From contig NMRA01000112.1 of the NCBI GenBank assembly GCA_002633005.1, positions 947,939 to 971,744 on the forward strand: DNA of 23,806 nucleotides. The letters run 5' to 3'. Shown piece after piece: positions 9,684-16,450 of this stretch. The stretch comes from Phoronis australis (lineage: Eukaryota; Phoronida; Phoronidae). The notes below the pieces were generated by a model. The model was not told where the DNA came from and did not search any database. It saw only the letters and a list, made by a program, of their open reading frames with translations. A program made the position numbers and the translations under genes. Within the stretch, counting starts at the first letter, position 1. Each line of letters starts with the position of its first letter.

Positions 9684-10044
9684 TAAGAAAATGAAAGTGC
9701 AGCAATGAAATTAGACTTGATTTAGTAACAACTCTCGATCAAAACTAAATCGAGCAGGCTACCGGAAATTCTCAGAACAAACTCTATCAGCTAGTCCCGG
9801 GATCCAAAGCTTCTGTACACTCTTTCGCAGTGCTACGAAAGGGGCCACGTTTCAATATACACATGTAGGTGGCGCTGTGTCAGAGGGTAGGTCGCAACCT
9901 CTCATAATATAACACGTAAGTCACATACGGGTGCCGGCATTCCAGGGATAGAGTTCTATGACAATACTACAGCAACGAAGAAAAAACACAGGAAGTTGTA
10001 GAAATTTTAAGTGACAGTTTATAGGCACATGTAATCATGCTTAC

Positions 10045-10121
10045 CTTGTTTGTTTTGACTTTTTCAAGGGTAATTTGAAGCCTCGCCTTTGATGCTCGTG
10101 AACATTCAGTAGCAATAATTC
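10045..10121 (-). CDS. Candidate internal exon on the minus strand
   Basis: Acceptor TGTATTTTTAAG|GA and donor AACAAG|GTAAGC bound 77 nt. One frame reads IIATECSRASKARLQITLEK then VKTNK and ends in phase 0; a second frame is also open. The composition is protein-like. Its phase does not connect directly to the exon at 9045-9088, so an intervening exon would be needed, or it belongs to another gene. Confidence 0.4.
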
Positions 10122-10376
10122 CTTAAAAATACATCGAATTCTTGAACAAGCGTGTCCTTTTATTTCGCTGTTACGGATTTATAGGTATTTTAACGTCCGC
10201 CAGCCTACAGAGACCGGTCAAGAAGTGTAGACTCCTTGGTTCGGTAGGCCTCGATCGCGGGAGTTTGGGTCGAGGAATACAGACATAAAAGATAGCTGTG
10301 TGTTGTACTTTTAGACTTGCAATTTTTTCAGTTCTTAACACACAAAACTCTTGTTATCCCAGCCAGTGCCCCGGGA

Positions 10377-10417
10377 CCTGATCAGTCCCGTCACGGCCGC
10401 CGGGACTGGACATCAGG
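10377..10417. repeat. GC-rich hairpin
   Basis: CCTGATCAGTCCCG pairs with CGGGACTGGACATCAGG across a short GC-rich loop, with a bulge of a few bases. The function is unknown. Confidence 0.5.
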
Positions 10418-10497
10418 AAAATAAACCAACTTAAGTTGGAAATCAAACCTTCTGTCACGAAAAAGCTATTCTAGTGAGCCAAAGAAATAATGTGCAG

Positions 10498-10724
10498 AGG
10501 CGGATCTACAAGGGAGTTCAGGGGGTTAAACCCCCTTAGGAACAGGATCAAAAATAAAATTTGAAAAAAAATTCTCCAGAAAAACGAAATTAGCAACTAA
10601 AAATCACAAAAATCTTACACGGGAGGAGGGAACCCTTTCCCGACCCTCCTTCCCTCGCCGCTACGCGCCTAAGATTCACTCGAATCCTAACCTCCCTTTA
10701 CCGAAAACGTAGATCTGCCACTCA
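10498..10724. repeat. Small repeat element with GGCGGATCTAC-like ends
   Basis: The left end GAGGCGGATCTAC and the inverted right end GTAGATCTGCCACTC are imperfect terminal inverted repeats around about 225 bp. It resembles the block at 5826-6116 in its end and in its G-run/TAA/C-run segment. It is probably a non-autonomous transposon family present twice here. Confidence 0.45.
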
Positions 10725-11190
10725 TATGCACGTATTTATTTTGGTGAATTAGCCGCGAAATTAAATATCTACTTACTTGTCGGGAGCCGCGAAGTCAAGT
10801 TACCCTTTTACAGAAACGACAGGGCAAAAGTTGTACAGTAACAATGATATGAATAATTTATTTGTATATCTAAATACAGATTTCCCTAACATCTGACTAT
10901 AGCATATAAAATCGAGTTATTGTTTCACAACGTCTTTCTGTCAGCAAACACTGAATCAGCATGCGCTCACACGGCCTCGGTGCCCGGTCAATTACCTTTA
11001 TTGCATCTGAAGCCGATAACGCAGAGGTTTATTCATTGCTGGCTTCTAAAAACATTTGTACTCCAGAATACTCCAAAGGCATTACAAATTATATCTAATG
11101 AGACAGACTTTGTTTCAGTTTTATATAAGCATTGGTTTGGGGTGAGAATAATTCATTTTGAAACAGAACGCATAATAATAAGCGTCAACA

Positions 11191-11394
11191 TGGCGAGTGA
11201 CTCGCAATCCTGACTTAGACGATAGCTCATCCGACGAATACTTCGCAGGTGGATTGTTAAGTTTCACAGTCTATCAGTTCGAACCGGAATACAGTGATCA
11301 AGAGAGGCACCGTGAACATGCACAGGCAACGGAAAGTAAGACGGCATTCGTCGGAAACACTGTCGACGACTGCCGGCCACAGACACGAAGATGA
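11191..11394 (+). pseudogene. P2X7 C-terminal-like (ballast) gene, N-terminal relic
   Basis: The ATG at 11191 starts MASDSQS and then hits TGA. One base later in frame the reading continues DLDDSSSDEYFAGG and, further on, YQFEPEYSDQERHREHAQ. An acidic Ser/Asp-rich start followed by (Y)xFEPEY is the N-terminal signature of the cnidarian P2X7-C-like proteins, and the intact-looking copy at 13262 has GYMFEPEYNEAEYAQAQAAV. The expected WCxC zinc segment is absent or scrambled around 11350-11394. One frameshift and loss of the zinc domain make it a pseudogene. Confidence 0.55.
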
Positions 11395-11676
11395 TTCACG
11401 GCCTCATACTTGCTGTTAACAGCGTACTTTTCATTCTTCACTACCCCAAGCCACTTCCTAAGCATTTCGGGCTCCTGAGGAAGTCGAAAAAACTACATAC
11501 CCGTTCTTCTTGCAGCTGGATAATTCGGACAACCGGGAGTGATGCACCACAACACAGCGGCGTTCACTCAGCAAATGAACCATTGGCATCGCAGCGTCGT
11601 TTCTCATCTTCCTTACAGGTTAACGCGACACCTCTCGGCAAGGTAATCGACCGTATGCGAGGCGTAACCTGGCGTG

Positions 11677-11817
11677 CGTTCAGTAGACGCTAGGACCTAC
11701 TCTAGAACCTAGCCAAAAGCTAGTCAAGGTCACGTGCTCTTATTTAAAATACACGGCAATATCTCGCGTAATCTCGCAAGGTCTTGCTTTTAAGCTAGGT
11801 CCTAGCGTTACTGAACG
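11677..11817. mobile_element. MITE-like element, 141 bp
   Basis: The left end CGTTCAGTAGACGCTAGGAC and the right end GTCCTAGCGTTACTGAACG are inverted copies over about 22 nt with one extra base on the left. The interior has no ORF and contains further TAGC/GCTA words. No clear target duplication could be assigned, so the exact termini are uncertain. Confidence 0.6.
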
Positions 11818-12217
11818 GGAAGCTGGTTCCCGGGCCTCACAAGCTGACGTCACGAATGGCTTGTGAAGGCTCAGGTACAGCGCACTAGAACGATGGTTTT
11901 CATTGGCTGTCAGCTGGCCATTCTTAACAAGGAAGTTTGCTCTGCGCATGCTGACATCCGGTATTATGTTTTCAGGTCGCTAGGTGTCCCTAGAGTAATA
12001 AGTTATTTTGCGACTGGGTCGCGTTTGCGGTCGGGGGAACTCTCTGGTGAGGTAGCTGTTTATATATTTTGATATTACCAAACAACTGAAGTAAAATCAT
12101 GTAATTAACGATTCCTTATTAGGAAAATAAACCTGAATTAACAATGGCTTCACTCTTTTCACTTGGCATTTTTTCAGTTTCATTTAGCACGCTTTTTATG
12201 AATTGAAAATGCCCCGA

Positions 12218-12267
12218 AATCCTGGATTCTCTCCTCCTGTAAGATCTTACAGCAGGGGATGATACAG
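12218..12267. repeat. Hairpin with 16-bp perfect palindrome core
   Basis: CTGTAAGATCTTACAG (12237-12252) is a perfect palindrome, flanked by AATCCTG on the left and CAGGATT on the right, giving an extended stem. No coding or RNA family is recognised in 12073-12640. Confidence 0.5.
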
Positions 12268-12332
12268 GATTTTGAGTTAGGAGGGAGGGGGGTAGGGGCA
12301 AGGGCAAGAGAATTTTAGGCAGGGCCATGGCC

Positions 12333-12333
12333 N
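12333..12333. other. Ambiguous base N, possible assembly join
   Basis: A single N sits between GGCCATGGCC and a C-run. The only other N in the window (14552) coincides with an evident sequence discontinuity, so this one may mark a similar low-confidence junction. Confidence 0.4.
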
Positions 12334-12777
12334 CCCCCTTCCCCCTATCCGTCTTTGTGCAGTGTTACAGTAGACACTGTTGGTACCCAACCTCCACCTC
12401 TTCGCAGCCTACACAGTCTTCACTTCCTAGAACAACACAATTTTCGACCCTCCAGGTAGCCAATATTCTCAAGCTACATCCCTCTCCTCGTTGACATACT
12501 AATTTTTTCTTCTCCACTTCTCTTTTTGAGGTGGGACCCCGCACAACTTGAGAGTCCTAAGCCATTCAGATCACCTTGGGTATATTCGGGACCTCAAACT
12601 TCTCATTGGAAGTGAATTTAACCTTCGTGATTATCAAACTTAGTGGAAAATGATTGGCCATAAGTGAAATATCCAGGACACTCGATGTTCATGTCGGCTG
12701 CGGTGACACGATTGTTGAGTGTGCAGCAATGGCAAGAACATTGTAGTATTCTGGCAAGAATACCATATTATTTTGGG

Positions 12778-12817
12778 CAATGCTATAGTATTCTTGACAA
12801 TGCTATGGTATTCTTGG
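12778..12817 (+). repeat. Two 20-nt tandem units
   Basis: CAATGCTATAGTATTCTTGA is followed directly by CAATGCTATGGTATTCTTGG, with related GTATTCT/AGAATAC words just upstream. It is a small degenerate satellite just left of the transposon at 12902. Confidence 0.6.
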
Positions 12818-12897
12818 CAAAGGTCCGATAGTAACTGGCAGTCATGCCAAAGGTCTGAGAATGCTATGTGCATGTCTCACTAGCATACAGGCATAGT

Positions 12898-12901
12898 TTA
12901 A
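12898..12901. repeat. Left TTAA target-site duplication
   Basis: TTAA abuts the first base of the left terminal inverted repeat; the partner copy is at 14611-14614. Confidence 0.8.
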
Positions 12902-13235
12902 AGGCGAAGGCAACCTTTTTCCATGTCATTTTGAGCTAAAATAAGGTTGGTTGGTTATCCTAGACATATTTTGCGCTTAATTACAGCTTTTCGTAATTTT
13001 ATAAATTACTCGTCCGCAACTCCGGAAGTGACGTTTTAGGAGGCAAGCGTTTCCCGCCACTTGGTTTTGCGTTGACTTTACCGTGCGAATCTGTTCTATT
13101 CTACTTTTGTTTTGTTCTCTTTTTCAACAATTGTCGCCACCACTTTCCATCGGCGAGTATTCTGAGGCAAGATCGGTTAGTAGAGAACTCAACTGCGTTG
13201 GATTTAGGGATTGTTTAGTGTGTTGTAAGCTGAAA

Positions 13236-13585
13236 ATGTCTGGAGTCGGTGACCCCGCAGTGACAGTAGTGTGAGTGACGGAGACCTTGTTCACAGCAGT
13301 GGTGACGAGGATTTTTTTCACGGACATTCAGTGGGTGGGTACATGTTTGAGCCCGAGTATAACGAGGCAGAGTACGCACAGGCACAGGCAGCTGTTGAGA
13401 GAAACGAGGCGGCTACTGAGGACAGACGTGGTGACACATCTTGGTGCAAATGCACTGTGTGCGTTGTTATGCCTACCTCAATGGAATGCTTGTGCTGTTC
13501 AGAGTTCGACGAGGCCAAGCCACTACTGGACATGGTTAAGTGGACCTCCGGCATACCACGGACAGAGGAACAACTGTCCCACTAA
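13236..13585 (+). pseudogene. P2X7 C-terminal-like (ballast) zinc-domain ORF in transposon
   Basis: A coding frame from about 13253 reads an acidic Ser/Asp start, SVSDGDLVHSSGDEDFF, then GYMFEPEYNEAEYAQAQAAV, then SWCKCTVCVVMPTSMECLCC, ending at TAA 13583-13585. W-C-x-C-x2-C followed about 12 residues later by C-x-C-C is the zinc-ligand pattern of the C-terminal ballast domain of vertebrate P2X7 and its many cnidarian stand-alone relatives. The downstream half of the domain is missing. A natural start MSGVGDP at 13236 is one frameshift away. In P2X7 this cytoplasmic domain coordinates zinc and binds GDP; in stand-alone proteins the role is unknown. The 3' end meets the opposite-strand transposase almost base to base. 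Confidence 0.65.
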
Positions 13586-14190
13586 TTGCCAGAGTGTCCC
13601 GCGACACACTCCCACTGGATGGTGACCTGAGCACCCAAACTGCTTACACCGTGTCGTGTGACTCCCTCGCCACACACCTGGCACCTTCTAAATAGCTCCA
13701 ACACTTTAGACAAGTCCACAATAAACTTATCAACGTTTGACTCACCGATCTGTTCACTGGACGACGAACTGTCCTCTTCACTGGGTGTCGAACTGATCCT
13801 GTAATCACTCCCACTACTCAATATCGCTGCAGGGCTGCTTAGAGGCTCTGGGCTGGAGAAAACACACACAGGGCGAATCACTACTGGTTCCAGGAATTGC
13901 ACGCTGTGGGGTACGTTCGGAGGCACGGATGATAGATGAAGTGCCTCCACTGGCTCCAGTCACTGTACTGGCCACAGCTCGCGAGGCTTCTCGCTTCAAA
14001 AACGCACTTCTCGGGGGTGGCGACGGGGCACTGTCGGGAATCAACACAGACGGAATGGCATCCTTCTTCAGACGTTGTTTCGCAGGGATCTTCATCAGTT
14101 CAGCGTACAAATCCCTTTCGTAATCGGACGGCAGAAAGTGCTTGCCACACACACGGTAATTCTCTACTGCTTTGAACGTTGCGTGGACGG
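13582..14190 (-). pseudogene. THAP-domain Kolobok transposase, broken
   Basis: Reading on the minus strand from 14190: AVENYRVCGKHFLPSDYE then KKDAIPSVLIPD is the second half of a THAP zinc finger (C-x2-H of C2CH, plus the basic and hydrophobic end, usually AVPTIF-like). The first Cys pair is missing because an LTR begins at 14191. After a low-complexity linker the frame shifts near 13860 to FSSPEPLSSPAAILSSGSD and continues to DKFIVDLSKVLELFRRC, QVCG and WECVAGH, resembling the Cys-rich block between THAP and catalytic core in Kolobok transposases. It stops at 13582. The catalytic region is absent. Confidence 0.65.
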
Positions 14191-14358
14191 TGTTGTGTAT
14201 TGGCAATGCTACTTGTGGTTTTCCTTAGAATATAGTCACGTGGTATTTATGCCCACAAGCCACGTGCTCATCCCCTTCTTGTATTAGTTCTCCAAGCGAA
14301 TAGACGTATTATATTTTACTCTCATCTGTGTTGTTTTACTGGTTCTACGAACACAACA
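14191..14358 (+). repeat. 5' long terminal repeat, 168 bp
   Basis: It starts TGTTGTG and ends CACAACA, the expected TG...CA inverted ends of an LTR. It carries a TATTTATG-like TATA region and is followed directly by a primer-binding site and a gag-like start. The matching 3' LTR is not in the window. Confidence 0.75.
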
Positions 14359-14361
14359 TTT

Positions 14362-14374
14362 TGGCGACGAGGAT
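14362..14374 (+). promoter_or_regulatory. Primer-binding site complementary to tRNA-Ser
   Basis: TGGCGACGAGGAT begins three bases after the LTR. Its complement, ATCCTCGTCGCCA, equals the 3' end of a common metazoan tRNA-Ser(GCT) with CCA, so minus-strand synthesis was primed by that tRNA. Confidence 0.65.
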
Positions 14375-14378
14375 AAAA

Positions 14379-14551
14379 ATGGAAGATCTTGCGATTAAAC
14401 CATTTATTCTTCATCCCACGGAGTCGGCTGGTTCCCGTTGGGAATTGTGGATTAAGCGCCTTGACAATTATTTGGTGGCAAAGAACATTACTCAGGATCC
14501 GCGCAAGAAAGCCACGCTTCTGCACTATGCGGGGGAGGAAGTCTTTGTCAT
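14379..14551 (+). pseudogene. LTR retrotransposon gag start, truncated
   Basis: The ATG at 14379, 20 nt after the LTR, opens a frame with ESAGSRWELWIKRLDNYLVA and later RKKATLLHYAGEEVF, typical of the start of Ty3/gypsy-like Gag in invertebrates. It runs about 57 codons and ends abruptly at the N (14552), where the transposon's terminal repeat begins. Everything 3' of this (capsid rest, pol, 3' LTR) is missing. Confidence 0.7.
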
Positions 14552-14552
14552 N
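14552..14552. other. N at a sequence discontinuity (probable assembly join)
   Basis: The gag frame is intact up to 14551 and the Kolobok terminal repeat matches its partner from 14553 onward. The single N is the exact breakpoint. A collapsed or closed gap explains this better than a biological deletion that happens to end at an unreadable base. Confidence 0.65.
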
Positions 14553-14610
14553 GATAACCAACCAACCTTATGTTAGCTCAAAATGATATGGAAAAAGGTT
14601 GCCTTCGCCT

Positions 14611-14614
14611 TTAA
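14611..14614. repeat. Right TTAA target-site duplication
   Basis: TTAA follows the last base of the right terminal inverted repeat and matches 12898-12901. Confidence 0.8.
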
Positions 14615-15170
14615 CTCCAGAAGCTAGCCTACATCCTTTGGCTGAAGAGCCTTTTTCGTGTAAACATGAGGAAAAGGTAATGACTGCGCGCTGCCACTAT
14701 TTCATGAACTGACAGGTATTTTGAAATGCAATACTACAATACAAACAGAACTAACGATGGCTCAGTCATAAACCGTTGCATTAATTAACAAGTGTGATAG
14801 ATCACATATAGAGATGCCGGTAGCAAGTTAAGCGTTAGTACTTGAAAGCAAATCACGTTTTAACCTGGACTGAGACTTTACATGTTACTGATGTACCTAC
14901 ATGTGTTGTTCAAAGCACTGCGAAACTTTGATTTCAATTTTTACAGGTAGGCCACTAGACCCTATATACAGTTGTAAGGTCTCCCAAAAATGAACCACTT
15001 TTTCGTAAGTAATTTCTCCGCAATGTATAAACCGATTTTTAGTTTCTTACAGATAAAACTTAAGATACTGTACCATCAATAAGAGTACAAAATATATGTA
15101 TAAAATGGTCTGTGTCCAACTGTGCGAGTAGGCCTACTCTCAAAGAGCAGCTCGCTTATATCAGTCTATG
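14615..15170. other. Stretch without an assigned gene
   Basis: AT-rich with no supported ORF. It contains at 14947-14961 the TAGGCCACTAGACCC word shared with 391-405. Confidence 0.45.
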
Positions 15171-15171
15171 C

Positions 15172-15612
15172 TCAGTGTTGCCTCCATCTTCCTCCACGAC
15201 AAAACGGAACTGTTTCTTCCAACCAGAAATGCTTTTCTGTATTTCCTCCAGAGAAATTTCCTCCCATGACATAACTATCCTGTATTTTAACTCTTGCATG
15301 CTCAGTCAATTTGCCTCTCATTCCCCAGTAAACTTTCTCCTTTAGAGAGTCCCATATGGCATAGTCCAATGGATTGTAGTCAGTTCTGATAGGAGGCCAC
15401 TCATCCATTAAGGTGAATTTTATGTGTGACCTCCTCCAGATGACCCTAGACTGATTTGCTAGGGCGTGAAGGCGCCCCATCTTGATGAAACACGCAATTG
15501 TTTCTAAAGAAAGTCGCCTGCAGTCCGAGAGAAGATTTTCATTCAGTATCAGCATGTAGCGTTGACTGTTAACTTTGACTCTATCAGAGAATATCGGACT
15601 TGCAGTGACAGC
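15172..15612 (-). pseudogene. Tc1/mariner transposase, decayed
   Basis: On the minus strand from about 15605: VKVNSQRYMLILNENLL, then in another frame CVFHQDGAPSRPSKSV, then again in the first frame DEWPP...NPLDYAIWDSLKEKVYWG. These are the ordered C-terminal blocks of Tc1/mariner transposases: GVKVNS-Y, the HQDGAPxH block with the second catalytic Asp, and the DxNPLDY-W block with the third acidic residue. Here the His after APS is lost, D-x-NPLDY is TDYNPLDY, and at least two frameshifts occur. The N-terminal DNA-binding half and terminal repeats were not found. Confidence 0.75.
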
Positions 15613-16420
15613 TAGTAAATATTTTCATTTAATACCATACTACACGTATGAGTAGGTAGGAGTTTTGACAAGCAGATTTGATGTGGCGTGTTTATAGCGT
15701 CGTCATCATTACATGGTCAAAAATGCCGTAACTGCAAGAGTGACGCAAAATAATGTCACCATAGATATGTCAATTGTACTTTTATCAGCGTCAATTCTTA
15801 ACACCATCGTAAATGTTGTCTTTCAAAAAGCCAGTAAAATGTACAGCCTCGACAGGTCATCACCTTTATTAAACCTGGGCCTGATTTACATACGCCTGTG
15901 TTTATGTATACATATGTATTGCCAATGCTGGTATAATTTTAATGTAGCGTGTACGACTATGCAAATATCAAGTTTCCCACATAATCAAATGCGTTTATTC
16001 ACGCTTCCTCTTGCTGGTTATAGTGACACGTCGTCATATACATTTTGGGAAGAAGAACGGAAAGAGGAACGGACTGCCATAGAAAACTATTGAATCAACA
16101 CTATTAGGTTGCAATAGAAAGCAACCACGTGCCCACCTTCCTGGATTCTGTATGTGTTAACTGCTAGCTCCTATTGGAACAGAACTTGAATTAGAACGTT
16201 TTGAAATCTCAAATCTGCGTTTCTTTTCGGAAGGTAAGTTAACATTACGTTCCAAACAATATTCACTATTATTATAATGATATAATTCTGGGACCGGGAA
16301 AGGTTGTGGAAGGGGTTTGTAAATTCGGTGACAACTAACAAGACTGAGTGATGTGGGTGCAATGTTCGGGCGGCATACGCTCGTCAGTTTCAAAGTTTCT
16401 CCTTTTCATGATGAAACAGT
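15613..16420. other. Stretch without an assigned gene
   Basis: It contains a 126-codon ORF (15713-16093, +) with long hydrophobic runs and no family resemblance, starting next to the mariner remnant. I regard it as unsupported. No RNA gene is seen. Confidence 0.4.
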
Positions 16421-16450
16421 TGACTGTGTGCTTTTAGTGAAAGGCGTGAA

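Larger units (their letters stand above)
12902..14610. mobile_element. Kolobok-type DNA transposon with P2X7-like cargo gene
   Basis: The ends are inverted repeats of 58 nt with two mismatches (12902-12959 and 14553-14610), beginning AGGCGAAGGCAACC, flanked on both sides by TTAA. TTAA duplication plus a THAP-domain transposase fits the Kolobok superfamily; piggyBac also uses TTAA but lacks THAP. Contents: a plus-strand P2X7 ballast-like ORF (13262-13585), a convergent minus-strand THAP/transposase relic (13582-14190), and an inserted LTR-retrotransposon 5' end (14191-14551). At 1.7 kb with broken transposase it is non-autonomous in this form, though an assembly join at 14552 may hide more sequence. 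Confidence 0.8.

Noticed and set aside
10920-11213. 97-codon plus-strand ORF ahead of the P2X7-like relic
   Set aside because: Translation has no recognisable domain and overlaps the relic's own start in another frame.
12902-14610. piggyBac element
   Set aside because: TTAA duplication fits, but the transposase relic has a THAP finger and Kolobok-like Cys block instead of piggyBac features.
15713-16093. 126-codon plus-strand ORF
   Set aside because: No splice or promoter support, mixed hydrophobic and low-complexity composition, and no family resemblance.
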